Assembly (NCBI GenBank): GCA_036362985.1
Contig: JAYGXS010000006.1
Span: forward strand, 14,337,756 to 14,401,755
Reading direction: 5' to 3'
Length of the DNA stretch: 64,000 nt
Source: Ligula intestinalis
Taxonomy: Eukaryota > Platyhelminthes > Cestoda > Diphyllobothriidea > Diphyllobothriidae
Below, piece after piece: positions 11,097-22,169 of the stretch. The notes beneath the pieces are model-generated. The model made no database searches, had not been told where the DNA came from, and worked only from the letters and a program-made list of their open reading frames with translations. Both the position numbers and the translations under genes were made by a program. Numbering within the stretch: the stretch's first letter is position 1; each line of letters begins with the position of its first letter.

Positions 11097-11514
11097 AATA
11101 CTACACTTGCTAATATGAGCGGCTGAATACAAAAGGTAGACGATCTGAGAAGACAGTTCAAACGTACAGTAACTTGATGTAAATGTGAAACAGTATTGGA
11201 TCAACAGATAACTAGAAAGAATCCAACATTAATAACTACTTTAGTTGCAGCGACATTTTTATACTCCAATGCGGTTGCTTGGATGAAGCATAGACGTCAG
11301 GTGGGAAAACAGTGAGGAAAATGTGGCGTTTCCTTTCGGTTAAAATGTCGGTTCCAGGCAAATAGGATCGTAGCTTTTCAGCTTATCTCTAGGAATAATC
11401 AGTCACTTGAGTACGAGTAACCGGTTTCATTTAACTGTTATCTGAACGGCCTCTGATAAAGAGTTCGAGTGCGAATCCATAAACCTATGGCAGTAAAATT
11501 CTTGTAACATTCTG

Positions 11515-12175
11515 CCAACGAAGTATCCTCTTTCCGATACCTTGGTGTTACTTTAGCATCCCACTTAAAATTTTCTCTTCAGATAGAAGGCTTTTTTTAT
11601 GAAAATCCGTAAACTTTTATATTATATCCGCCACTTGCATTCCTATCACACACCGCAAGCCCTAATCTGGCGTTTTATAGATGCTTGTATTCTCCCCTTT
11701 ACTGCTCTCCAGTTATTTTTCCAGCCTAACTTAAAGAAGACCTAGTCATTTTTAAGCGTAGCCTCCAAATGCGCTCTTCGGTTGCCGGTGTTTCCAATGT
11801 TTTTTTAGCTGATATTATAATACAGCACCACTTTAAAACAGTCAAGCAATTTGCCGATCGCATACTTACTGAGGTCGCTCACGCTCTCCACTCTAAGTTA
11901 ATGACTGCGAAGTCTTCCCGTCCCATGAGTCGAGGTTTGCATTATATGACTTGCCACACATCAGCATATCAGCACTCGGTACTCCCATTCCTAGCACGCT
12001 ACCTCACGTGTGAAGAAGCGGAAATGGAGAAGTTGAAAGCTGATCTGTCTCTCCATAGATGAGTTTTACATGACCCATTGCTGAACCTATCCTTTGCTCT
12101 CCGTGAATGGAGCCATTTTTCGCTGAATTATTCATGATTTTTCATGATAAATAAAGCAAGTATTCTCTCTATCAT
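11515..12175 (+). pseudogene. Non-LTR retrotransposon, 3' end of reverse transcriptase ORF
   Basis: Starting at 11521, one frame gives SFRYLGVTLASHLKFSLQIE, and then RKLLYYIRHLHSYHTPQALI with WRFIDACILPF. This is the thumb region after the RT palm of jockey/CR1-like elements. Another frame at 11769-12062 gives SGVSN-like SVAGVSNVFLADIII, RPMSRGLHYMTCHTSAYQ and VLPFLARYL, then a stop. An AATAAA lies at about 12150. Only the C-terminal part is present, as expected for 5' truncation on insertion. A more decayed relative appears to lie at about 36020-36530. Confidence 0.8.
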
Positions 12176-12363
12176 GGCATCTTATTCCTCCTGTTAGTTT
12201 CTATCGGTAATTTCTTTGCATGCCAGGATCTTAGACCGTTCCTATGGGGGAGGTATTTGCCTTATTTAGTCACCTACCTATACGCAGATTCGGTTTATTC
12301 ACTGGTGTCTTGACAATAAGGCTTTACCGGAATGCGTTTCATACTAATCTCCGGTAAAGCGAG

Positions 12364-12895
12364 GAGCTGTGGTTTAGCAACTAGATAGGTAGGTTCTATA
12401 AATAATTAACTGTTTGTCCTCTTCGTATCAAACTAATAAATAACTCGCCTGTCACTTAATCATTTAAATCACTATATCATCTTTAGAAAATGGTGTAGAA
12501 ACAGTTTCGACGGAACATGGGGCAAAATTAATTGAATATTATCTCGCAACTCAACGATCCACTGTTTTAACGTATCGATTATATGTGCGCCCATTTGCAT
12601 AGTTAAAATCTGCGCGCAAGATAAACCACACGCTTCCTAGCTGTGGTTTAACAGCTAGATGAGTAGATTATATAAATAATGACTTCTAAGTGCATTAGTC
12701 ATCAAACTAATAAATCATTCGCCTTACATGTAATCTTTTAAATTGCTCTATTATCTTTTGAAACATGTACGCCGGATCAACTAGCAGAATTTATCGAAAA
12801 TTATCTCGCAAAGCAAAGACCAACTGTTCTAAAGCACATAATATATGTGCACCATCGTCGGACTCTGCGCGCAAGTTAAACTACACACCCCTTGG
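12364..12895. repeat. Tandem duplication, unit about 275 bp
   Basis: Unit 1 starts AGCTGTGGTTTAGCAACTAG near 12365 and unit 2 starts AGCTGTGGTTTAACAGCTAG at 12639. Both share an internal CAAACTAATAAAT, TTATCTCGCAA and TGCGCGCAAG-TAAAC in the same order. A partial third start (CTTGGTTTAGCA) follows near 12891. The copies are diverged, so the duplication is old. No coding content was seen. Confidence 0.7.
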
Positions 12896-12899
12896 TTTA

Positions 12900-13968
12900 G
12901 CACTTCCGGAAATATTTACCCGTTAGTGATTTGCGATTAGTTAGGAGATCGCGTTGGGCACGTACATACAAACTTACTGAACGCATGCGGCAGGACATTG
13001 ATTAAGAATCAGGAACGTCTGATCAAATAAGATTTTGCGAATTTGGAATCGCACAGACTTTGTTGCAGCGCATGCAAGTATATTTACAAATTCAGCCGCA
13101 CAAAATCTAATTAGCAAATGAACTAAAGCAGACCAATTGTCGGCAAAAGGGACAAGCAAACAATCTGGACTAAAATTACGACCAAATGAAGCAACAGCCC
13201 AACGTGCAATCCCCCAGTTGGAGATTTACTTCATTTTACCTAAAATATTCAGCTTTTGTACACCAAAAACCAGAGGGTAACTGAGTGCCATGCAATTCCC
13301 TCTATCTAAGTCACGGTTACCTTGTAGAACGGAGATGCCAGTGACCAGCAGCCGATATGAAGCAGTTTTGAAAAATTAATGTACTGTTTAGAGGAGGGCA
13401 GTTTAACCACGGTGGCAGCAAGCCGATGTAGCTGATCATAAGGACAGAGCCACCATTCGGATGCTAAGGCACATTCTTGACTATTTAATAAGTTTTCGGA
13501 ATGCCGATTTAAAGTGAAGACCAGGCTCGCCTAAATGAACGTCAGTTAACTATTCACTGTGATTATTCGCCCAATCAAAAGTATGCAAATGAACCCACAG
13601 GCATCTTACAGCCTGAGTACCATATAGTGAAAGGTAATTAAAAGCTGGAGGCAGAGATGCTAAGGGTCATTGAAGAAATTCCCAAAAAGAAACCCACGCT
13701 TATAAAGCGAGCAACATCCCTGTTCCTTCATTAACAGAAAAGTCAGCACTTTATAATCCATTATGAAGGGATTGTTCGAAAAATAAATAGGTAAAAACGA
13801 CTTCATTTTTACATGGTAGAGTGATATATGGGTCACCAAATATTGCAATTTGTCCAAATCAGTGGCGGTTCATGGTAAAACCAGCATTGCCACCTGATAA
13901 ATATGAACACAATAACTAAAAAGGAAGAAGGAGAAACATACAAAGGCGTCCACAGTGTTTTGTCTTAC
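12900..13968. other. Ankyrin intron sequence; no element recognised
   Basis: This lies directly downstream, in the minus direction, of the ankyrin repeat-7 exon, after its donor site, so it is inferred to be the start of the following intron. I saw no further ankyrin exon from here to position 1. Confidence 0.5.
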
Positions 13969-14067
13969 CTTGGCTTGGAAGTTAACATTCGCCCCTCGGG
14001 AAAGCAGTAAGTCGACCATAGCGACGTTGCCATAATGCGCGGCAATATGCAGAGCTGTGAATCCACT
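13969..14067 (-). CDS. ANK: Ankyrin, exon encoding ankyrin repeat 7
   Basis: This 99-nt phase-0 exon encodes 33 residues: [20 protein letters not shown] followed by [13 protein letters not shown]. That is one complete ankyrin repeat with the TALHIAA helix motif and the GANV turn. It matches the [14 protein letters not shown] repeat that follows the sixth repeat in canonical ankyrins. On the minus strand the acceptor is TTATTTAG before AGTGGA and the donor is GTAAGAC. Canonical ankyrins have about 24 such repeats that bind membrane proteins, followed by spectrin-binding ZU5/UPA domains and a death domain; none of those are in the window. The previous recognised exon lies 28.7 kb upstream. Confidence 0.95.
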
Positions 14068-14219
14068 CTAAATAAGGTGATGTAAAGAAAAAGTATATTT
14101 ATATCAACCATGTGTTAGGCTTACATAATAATATCTTCAAGCAAGAACGCTATCGTGACTAACCTCGAACATAATTAGTGAGCCATGCACATATTTGGTA
14201 CATTAGTTGCATTGACAAG

Positions 14220-14290
14220 GAAGAAGACGTTTCGAGCACCGGATCAGCTGGTTTATTGTCAGGACAATAAAACAACGTCTTTCCATCTGT
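14220..14290. repeat. PLE terminal fragment, TTCGAGCACC family, small inverted pair
   Basis: The stretch AGACGTTTCGAGCACCGGAT with TGGTTTATTGTC matches the repeat at 26907-26977, 27300-27370 and 31960-32111. It folds back at once into GACAATAAAACAACGTC, so a very short inverted pair is left. No coding content. Confidence 0.55.
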
Positions 14291-14339
14291 GAAACATCTT
14301 TTCCCAGGAAGAAATTTGAAGCAAGCAAATACGGCAGAA

Positions 14340-14412
14340 TTTATTCGATCAAATAAATTTCGTGACGGGCCGCAGCTGACGAGCCGTCACGAAATTTATT
14401 TGATCGAATAAA
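14340..14412. repeat. Perfect inverted repeat, 29-bp arms and 15-nt loop
   Basis: Arm 14340-14368 (TTTATTCGATCAAATAAATT continuing TCGTGACGG) is the exact reverse complement of 14384-14412. The loop contains CAGCTGACGAG. On the plus strand CTGACGA, then a short CCGTCA stretch, then CGAAATTTATTTGATCGAAT resemble a hammerhead core with a hairpin helix III. On the minus strand the GAAA, helix III and following CTGC match the PLE motif at 7460-7510. It looks like two PLE ends fused head to head. The right flank (GCAAATACCTGGAACGCGAA) belongs to the same family as 26881-26905 and 31934-31955. Confidence 0.8.
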
Positions 14413-14479
14413 GTCTTTCTATTTATCTGCGCAAATACCTGGAACGCGAACCTTTTCATTCATTCGGGTACACTAGCTG

Positions 14480-15950
14480 TTTTCAGTTCACACAAATGTA
14501 CTTTGTGGATTACTTTTAACTGTACTTCAAGACACAAGGGTTACAACAGGTGTTGATAGACCTGACAACTAAGATTTCACAGAAGCCTGGGATAAGAGGA
14601 TGCAGTCAGATCTGAATCTATCCCAATAGGAGAGAAAGTCCAACTCAGTTCTATATTAAAGTTACAGGAAGACTTGTCGTCACTAAGATTTCACATTGTT
14701 CAGGGTGGTCTTGCGGAAAATCCACGGTTTGCAAGAATTCTTTCACCCTTCATAAGCAAATAAATTTTAATATTTAATAAAAAGTTGATTGTAACAATGA
14801 TTCAGCATTGAGCACTTCAATTCTGAGGAGCTCATTCACGGCGTCAAGCTAGTCCGGCGTGTATGTGCATTCATGCGTGCCCTGAGACGTCAAATAGATC
14901 GGTATTTGCATATTCACTTAAATTCATGCGTAGTCTTCACCAACGGGTGAAGAGGAGCTGAAAATAATGGTCAGTGTCTCATCTTTAAATTATCGGTGCT
15001 TGATGAGCATCCTATTTGCGTATACGATTGCGATCTCTACAAAAGTGTAAAAATGCGTAAATAATCCCGAAGTAGATGCTGCCTTAATTCTAAGCGTCTC
15101 CAATGGTCCGGTTTTATTGCTGTTTGCTTGATAACTTTTTTGCCCTCATTATAGTGCGGTTTGCTTATCATTAATCACCTTGGGACTTATTTTCGCTGAG
15201 AAGGGATATCGATCGATCTTTGACTCATTCAGAATGACCATGCATATTCAGGAATACAACGTCTAGGTATGGGTGAAAAGGCAATGAACACATTCTTTTG
15301 CTAAAATATTTTATTCATCTGCCAGTTCATGATAGCATTCGAGAGCGCAATCATAAAACCATTAATCACTAAGGTCTCTGCAGATAATTGGTTGCCCCAG
15401 TGATTATATTGGTGGCTTATGCTGCTCACAGGAGTTGTATAATTCCAGTCTTCCGCTTTTGTTTGCTGCCGTGTGAAACAAACCACATATGGTGTGCTTC
15501 TATTGCACGTTTTAATGACCAGCCTACTGACCAAGCAAGCTTGAGAAGCCGAATTGCTAGCATGTAACCGAACTTAAGAGCGGGTTATCGACATAGTAAA
15601 ATATACTGTCTGCAAAGAAAAGAATGAAGAAGTCAAGTTTGGCGGATGTATTTTTTCGATCCTTCTTTCCCATACCTTTACCTGGGGGTGCGCAAAACAT
15701 GAGAAGTAGTTTCTGTGGGTAAGTGGGTTGGCAGCGCTATCCGCTCCCATTAAGTCCGTGTACTAAACATGTTTCCTGCTCAGTTAGCCAAGTAGTGTTC
15801 AGGAGAAACAATCGGAGCGGACAAAGGGATTGATGAGGCCGAAATTCACGCAAGAGGTGATAATCGTGTGAGCCGAGAATTACTTGAGGCATGGTTCACG
15901 GCCCCCCGTCCATAAACAAGTACAAAGATTCGTTCAATCCATATTCGGTG
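14480..15950. other. Intron sequence with no recognised feature
   Basis: No coding exon or known element could be supported here. A short frame at 15534-15301 on the minus strand has no recognised domain. Confidence 0.45.
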
Positions 15951-15954
15951 CTGA

Positions 15955-16310
15955 AGCTGAATTTGGCAACAGCAAGCGCCCACTTGGGGAACCAGATGGC
16001 TGATCAATCATCACGTCCAATTCCACCACGCGTGATGCAAATTCAGCAGACCACGGTCCGCATGCCCGTCATCAAGCAATCCACGCACATTAGAGCAATT
16101 ATCGTCAATTGTCGTTATTTGTCATATGTGTGCAGTAATAATAGTGCCCTATAAATACTGCAAAATCCTGTGCATGTATCATACGGTTCTGATATTATTT
16201 TCAGCTCATATCTCTGATGAAGATTCCGCGACGGATGTCAAAACGTCAGGCGAATAAAAAAGTCGTCTCCGCGATCGAATCTTCTTCTTCTTCTCAATTT
16301 CTTCCTGGGA
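15955..16310 (+). repeat. PLE terminal (pLTR-like) region with hammerhead-like core
   Basis: This region shares an ordered series of words with the minus strand of 45000-45330, for example CAGATGGCTGATCAATCATC against the CAGATGGCCGAGCAATCATC seen there. Both have TATAAATA followed by the hammerhead-like words. Here CTGATGA (16214-16220) is followed by a TCCG/CGGA stem and then AAAACGTC, so the G of GAAA is mutated. Downstream, CAGGCGAATAAA leads into a serine-rich frame. The identity as a PLE terminus rests on similar words beside the PLE tail at 2.7 kb. Confidence 0.6.
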
Positions 16311-16379
16311 TTCGCCTGTTCTCTTGCACTGGTATTGTTTCACTAACCTCCCCACCCACCGATGCTCTCGGCGATTTTG

Positions 16380-16950
16380 CAATGACAAACTATAAGAAGC
16401 AACGTGTGCACGATGGCTTTTGTTCTCAACATCAAGGGATTTGTTCTGGCTGACATTTTTCCTCGTAATACCCCAATGAGCCAGCATTACCATCGGCAAG
16501 TGTTGAAGCGAATGCTTGAGGCAGGGGTAGAGAAAAGGACCAGCAATGTGACGATCGGGGCCCGGTTGCTTCATGATGACAACGCATTCGCCCACATAGT
16601 GTTCAAGATCAACCAGTTTTTGACAAAAAATGGCATGCCAACGGTTTCAAACCCCCCCCCCCCTACTGGCCCGACTTAGCCCCATGCGGCTTCCTTTTGT
16701 TTCCAAAAATAAACAAAAGCCAAAGATAGAGCCTTTTAAGAACGTAAAAATGGTTAAGAAAACATTGCTGGAAGTACAAAACAGCATGCACCAAGAAGAA
16801 TATAAAAATTTGTCGAACTGTGGAAAATCAGATAGGACATGTACAATTCGTCTAATGAAAAGTATTTTGAAGAAAATTAATTTTTTAAATATTACCTTGA
16901 ATAAAAAGAACATAAATAATTATCTTTTTTGGGTGCTTCCACCTTAAATT
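16380..16950 (+). pseudogene. mariner-like transposase, C-terminal half, broken
   Basis: The frame at 16404-16650 gives SQHYHRQVLKRMLEAGVEKR and LLHDDNAFAHIVFKINQFL with TKNGMPTVS. This matches mariner transposases around the second catalytic Asp (HDNAxxH). A run of C residues at 16651-16662 shifts the frame. The next frame gives YWPDLAPCGFLLFPKI, which includes the third catalytic Asp (PDLAP). Weak matches continue to about 16900 (LLEVQNSM..QEEYKN). The first Asp and the N-terminal DNA-binding part are missing. It starts right after the PLE terminal region, so one element probably inserted in or beside the other. Confidence 0.8.
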
Positions 16951-17600
16951 AGTATTGAGTAAAACTGTAGACCATAAAACAGCTAATGAACGTTTATTAT
17001 CCGGAAGGGGGTTGAGGATGTTCAGATATGTAAGCAATGTCAGAGGCATAACACGGGAGGTAGAGGAGGGCTCTGTTACTATTATGTGACTAATAAACAC
17101 AAATATGTAACAGAAATCAAACGAGAACTAGTCAACGCTGACTATTTGTATTTAGATTGGACTAATTCCCAACCACTAACGATAGGAATAATTTTTCAAT
17201 GGGACTAAAATTTGCTTGCTTTTCTAAAGTCTGCACGCCGATCTGCTCCCCGCCTATCGGTAGTTCAGCACCAAGTAAGCCCGTTTCTTCCGACAAGGGT
17301 GCCCTGGAGGAATTTCGCTAATCTTTGTCTTTAAATCTGGTTTATTATATGAAGATCAAGTCGTTTGAGACACATGTAGGCGGGCTGTTTAGCACTATGA
17401 GTCACTACGACCAATTGCCGCATCGACTGACCAGCACGGACAATGAGCTCGGGTCACAGTGTATGCTTTTCAGCATAAATAATCTGATGCGCTTGAATCT
17501 AAAAAGGATGCGAAAAAAGCCGTGGCTTGAGGGGATGCTAATCTGGACTAATCGACTAATCTGGACCCAGCCTGAGACAACAGCAGGCTGTCCGTGCTCG
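16951..17600. other. Intron sequence with no recognised feature
   Basis: No exon or known element was recognised. A frame at 17325-17609 on the plus strand has no domain I know. Confidence 0.4.
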
Positions 17601-17631
17601 GTCAAGTAGAATTTCACTAACTCTGATCCAG

Positions 17632-17646
17632 CCCCCCCCCCCCCCC
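17632..17646. repeat. Poly-C run (15 C) in a C-rich stretch
   Basis: Fifteen C residues in a row, inside a C-rich stretch of about 17600-17800 that also has CACCCCCCCTCCCC. This is low-complexity sequence; length errors in assembly are likely at such runs. Confidence 0.8.
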
Positions 17647-17807
17647 GAACACGTGGCCCACAGTCCAAACGTTAACACCCCCCCTCCCCTCACCAGCACA
17701 ACCTATCGCCGCGGGAGTCACGTCACCATAACCCTCCTCCCCGTTCGCTGTTACCTCTGCCCCCAAAACCCCTAGTGCGACATTTCCCAGCCCTCACTTT
17801 TGATTTA

Positions 17808-17885
17808 GTCTGACGACGAACATGTGATACTTGTTCGAAAATTCACGAGTACAACTCAATTTTCCGGATATCTTTCTTTTCAGGA
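17808..17885 (+). repeat. PLE terminal fragment with hammerhead-like core
   Basis: CTGACGA (17810-17816) is followed by CGAACA pairing with TGTTCG, then GAAA (17837-17840) and ATTC. This is the same family as the minus-strand copy at 7040-7125. At the two helix-III bases this copy has A and U where the other has G and U; both can pair. Confidence 0.5.
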
Positions 17886-18224
17886 TGCTAACCGGTAGGA
17901 TATTGTGGTTCTCCTCACAGAATGGAGAGAAAAGTTGCACTGCTACATTCTTAGTGTAGTTGCTATGACACTCCCATTCAACTGGGAGTCGAGCCGCTCC
18001 TACCTTGTTTGTGTAAAAGCTCGACCCGTCATGTGCATATCACGTGCGAGCAGCAAGCACAAATAAACTCAACTCTCTGCATAGTATCATTGTCAATGTC
18101 AGAGGTAATCAATAAAGTAAAACATTAACAGCCTAGGAATGTAAAACGTAACTTTGTGCTTAATACGTTAATAGTACAAATTTCTATCAATATGTTCATC
18201 ATGGCAAAGCATAAAGAAGTCGGA

Positions 18225-18459
18225 AGTTCAGAAGAAGACGTGACCACTAGAACAAGAGTTTTAATTTCCTGACGCTTCGGATTCCGTCGGGAATCCTTTC
18301 TTATAGGTAATGGAAGCATAGCCTGAGTCATGCACATATAGAGGTGAAACAGACTCAGACTATGTTACCATTACCTATGAGTGAGGAGTCCCGACCGAAT
18401 CCGAAACGTCAGGAAATTAAAACTCTTGTTCTAGTGGTCGCGTCGTCTTCTTTTGAACT
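18225..18459. repeat. Inverted pair of PLE terminal fragments, about 105-bp arms
   Basis: The left arm 18225-18329 and right arm 18352-18459 are diverged reverse complements around a 22-nt spacer. Each arm, read outward, has CATTACCTAT, a hairpin, GAA-CGTCAGGAAATTAAAAC and TCTTGTTCTAGTGGTC. The left arm on the minus strand has a 7-bp hairpin, GGATTCC with GGAATCC around CGAC (18296-18279), then GAAGCGTC. The right arm has GGAGTCC with GAATCC, then GAAACGTC (18403-18410). The CUGANGA part of the hammerhead is worn away in both arms. Confidence 0.65.
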
Positions 18460-18609
18460 GCTTCCTGGAACTCACATAGTTAAACCTATGGACAGTCGGA
18501 AGTATGATGCATGCGAAAGAACAGTTCACTATCCGAGAACGTTTCGTTTAGTTAAACATTTTCTATTACTTGGTCATTCGCATGCAGCATCCAAAATTCT
18601 TTAATGCTT

Positions 18610-20465
18610 TACTCAGATGTCAAGTTCTCATTTATTTTATTTACTCCTTCCCGGAATTTTAGTATCTCCTAACATTTACGATGTGCATGCTAGAAATCAA
18701 ACCATTGTATACCGTTCTAAGGTCTGTTTCACCGTTGGTTTTCTTACGTTTTAGAACACATTGAATAGATTGGGTGCTGGAAGGACTTAACACGGACCGC
18801 AGTTATCCCTTTTATTTGCAGGATGTTTGAAAACAAGACTGCAGCGATCTTTGTTTAAATGTTTTTAGATTAAAGAGCGTAGAAACATAGTCACGGTGAC
18901 CTGTTTTTCTATCCTGACTGCCACTTGGAGGATATATTTGTGGTGTTAATATAGCTGCACTGAATATTCGTTAGCTGATCCGCAAATACGAATGATGAAG
19001 ACCACATTGCGGTTCTGCAATCAATATCTTGTTAAACAATAACTGCGCCAGTGTCAACAGAGACAGCAAGTCTGAAGCGTATACCGTCATGTTAAGTTCA
19101 AAGTCCTACAAGAGAAGTCAGCATTTCAGCTGTTAAAATATATGAGAAATACTAAAACGTATCAAAAAAGAACATTATAGGCTCCATGATAAATTTTCGA
19201 GGGGATCATGGGATACTACTCGGCTGGTGTACACATAGATAATTTTTTTGAAAAGCCAATTTTTAATTAATCTTGAAGTTGTACTAAGTATGTTATTGAC
19301 AGCATTGGATAACGTGTAAAATATTCGTCAATGCTTTAAGAAAGATTCCTTACGGGCCAACTCATTAATCTGCAGGTGTTTCGTAGTAATATATTTCACT
19401 ACATCGCAGAAGAAAAGATTAAAAGTATTCAGTTTTCACAAAAAGAAACAGTGTTAGCTGATATATCAAGTTTTATTTCAGAATGCATTCTGAAAAAGAG
19501 TTTGGAACAAAAAGACAAATTGAGAGATGATGCAGTCAATTTCTCCATGACGAATGTAGACAGTTCTATTTATTCAGATTGAAGTAATAATTTGAATTAC
19601 AGAGGTAAATTAAATTGGGAAGAAGTGTAAGACAGGCTCTACTTTTTCAGCTTCAGAATACAATAATTAAACAAAAATATGAATTTATATGCACGAGTGC
19701 AGATCTGAAAAGGAATTAATACCACATTACTTAACGCAATCGGTCCATGTAATTTCATTTTTTCATACTGAAAGGTGAAGCTGAAATATTAGACTAAGCT
19801 GCTTTAGTTAAAGGAGGAATTTGGCCGAAGGGTACTCTAACACAAGATAATTATTTTCAGTGGGTTTGTCGAAAGCACCATGAGGACAAAATGAACAAAA
19901 ACATGGAGTGCAATAAACGCACAGATATACAATAAGTATTGGTTTCACACGAAGATATCTCTTTCTGAACAGAAAACTAAAAGTAAAATATTATTATTTT
20001 TCAAATAATATTACTTCTGTCTTATTTATAATTTGTAGCTATTCACTGACTCAAACTGAGGCTAGCCTTCAAATCCAAACCAGTTCCTCCTGTATACTTC
20101 ATAAAAGTCTTGCCTTCCTCTGTGTGGACCTCCATTATCATTGGTCCCAGGGGTCAGATTAAAATGCCTTCCGCATTTTTTGCACGCAGGCATGCGCACC
20201 TGTCTGTATGTTGGTAACGCGCGATGCGCCACCTGCCTTTCGCGCGCCAGTCCGTACATCGATCACAAAAGGGACAGTGCCGGTGTCACTGTGTCTGTGT
20301 TTGTCCCCTTTACCATTGGTGGCAGGCAGCTGTTTCAGACTCGCGATTGACATCCGACGAGACAGACGGGTGTGAATACGCCACGGGGGGTGAGCGGGGG
20401 TGGGGTGGAGGAGCAAAAAGGGCGAGGCCGCTAAGATCTCGAGGACTAGTCGGGCGCTGTCTACC
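18610..20465. other. Intron sequence, unresolved; a GC-rich part at 20130-20460
   Basis: From 18610 to about 20100 this is AT-rich with nothing recognised. About 20130-20460 is clearly richer in G and C, just before the Helitron coding start. It could be the 5' part of that element or another insertion; I recognise no protein in any frame. Confidence 0.4.
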
Positions 20466-20469
20466 TCGC

Positions 20470-21387
20470 TATATCCATGAGAAAACTCAAGATGCGTTGA
20501 TTTACGTAAGACTTTTGGACGCCCGGATCTCTTCATTACATCTACTTGCAACCCACCATGGCCTGAAATTACCGATGAGCTGCTCCTATGTCAAATGCCA
20601 GAGGATCGCCATGACTTTTCCGCGCGGGTATTACAGCTTAAGTTGAAAACCATGATGAAACACATCACAAAATTCAAAATTTTCGGTGACGTTAGGTGTC
20701 ATATGTTCATTGTAGAGTGGCAAAAGAGAGGACTGCCCCACGCTCACATTTTGGTCTGGCTAAAGGAAAAACTGTGCTCTTCTGATGTCAACAAATTCAT
20801 ATGCGCAGAGTTGCCTGACCGGTCCGTTGACCCTGTTCTGCTTGAAACGATCAAAACTCAAATGGTGCATGACACATGTGGTCAGATAAATTCTAGCAGT
20901 CTTTGCATGAAGGATGGTAAATGTACCGGGATATATCCCAGGTGCAACTCAGACTGATGGCGATGGTTACCCTCTCTACAGAAGGCGACAACCTGAGATT
21001 GGCGGACTCGAAGCAGTTATCAATGAAAAGCGAACCGGTGGGGTGGTAATTGATAACCCTTGGATTTTGCCGAATTCTACTCTACTGTCAAAAGTATTCA
21101 ACGCCCACATTACTGTTGAATTTTGCAACTCAGCGAAGTCCATCAAGTACGTCTGCAAGTACATTAACAAAGGTTCTGCCCCCCTAAACGAAGTTCCATT
21201 ACTGGCAACGCCACATGTTCTGCATCACAGCTATGTACAAAGAGGGAGTTCAAAGGGATTTACCTATATTTTTCTAATAAAACTGAACTGAAAATAATTA
21301 TTTTGAGAGGTTCTCATTTACAGTTTACCTACATTAGGGACAACAAAATGTAAGGAAGCCCAAGGCGAAGCCGGGATTTCGAGCTAG
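20470..21387 (+). mobile_element. Helitron fragment, copy 1, with Rep domain and 3' end
   Basis: Two frames read GRPDLFITSTCNPPWPEITD (near 20513-20575), then VEWQKRGLPHAHILVWLKEK (20714-20773), which holds the H-x-H metal motif of rolling-circle Rep. Then come GYPLYRRRQPE and NAHITVEFCNSAKSIKYVCK with YINKGS, which holds the two tyrosines that cut DNA. Frameshifts lie near 20512 and 20940. The helicase part is absent. The 3' end has a hairpin made by GAAGCCC and GGGATTTC, and then CTAG at 21384-21387, a proper Helitron terminus (CTRR), followed by T. Confidence 0.85.
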
Positions 21388-21540
21388 TATATATATATAT
21401 ATTTTATATTGTAGTATATTGTAGTATTTGCTTGTTCCCCGATCTACCTTTCAGGATGTACCCATCCTGGGCTGATGCTTTTGTGACTTGGTTCAGCCGA
21501 TTGTGTTTCGCACAGCTATTAATAATTGATATGTCACTAG
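21388..21540. repeat. AT-rich spacer with a TA run between Helitron copies
   Basis: A (TA)n run starts at the exact end of Helitron copy 1 and merges into TTGTAGTATATTGTAGTA, a short tandem. The rest, 21430-21540, is not shared with copy 1. Confidence 0.6.
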
Positions 21541-22162
21541 CTAAGTGGCGAAAGAGAGGACTGTCCCATGCTCACATTTTGGTCTGGCTAAAGGAAAAAC
21601 TGAACTCTTCTGATGTCGACAAATTCATATGCGCCGAGTTGCCCTACCGGTTCGTTGACCTTGTTCTGCTTGAACCGATCAAAACTCGAATGATGCAAGA
21701 AATATCCCAAGCGATTCCTAGGTACAACTCAGACTGATGGCGATGGTTACCCTCTCTACAGAAGGCGAAAACCTGAGATTGGCGGATTCGAAGCAGTTAT
21801 TAATTAAAGGCGAACCGATGGGGTTGTAATTGATAACCATTGGATTGTACCGTATTGTCCCCTACTGTCAAAAGTATTCAACGCCCACATCAATGTTGAA
21901 TTTTGCAACTCAGCGAAGTCCATAAAGTACGTCTGCAAGTACATCAACAAAGGTTCTGCCTCCCTTAACGCAGTTTCATTACTGGCAACGCCACATGTTC
22001 TGCATCACAGCTATGTACAAAGAGGGAGTTCAGAGGTATTTACCTATATCTACCTAATAAAACTGAACATAGCTACTTTAAGAGGTTCTCATATAAAGTT
22101 TGCCTTCATAAGACACAACAACATGTAGGGAAGCCCAAGGCGAAGCCGGGCTTCCCCGCTAG
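21541..22162 (+). mobile_element. Helitron fragment, copy 2, truncated with 3' end
   Basis: This is a diverged direct copy of 20711-21387, on the same strand. The frame at 21541-21737 gives KWRKRGLSHAHILVWLKEK, keeping the H-x-H motif. About 75 bp present in copy 1 (around 20860-20940) are missing. The later part (RRTDGVV region) has stops. The 3' end is better kept than in copy 1: GAAGCCC (22130-22136) pairs perfectly with GGGCTTC (22148-22154), then CTAG at 22159-22162 and T. Confidence 0.85.
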
Positions 22163-22169
22163 TGTGTAT

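Noticed and set aside
15891..16154. Conserved-looking peptide also found at 45312-45103 (minus)
   Set aside because: The shared reading reflects a shared noncoding PLE terminal repeat; the match continues at the DNA level beyond both frames and includes the hammerhead-like block.
20159..20551. Minus-strand open frame of 130 codons
   Set aside because: It lies opposite GC-rich sequence where stops are rare, overlaps the Helitron start on the other strand, and has no recognised domain.
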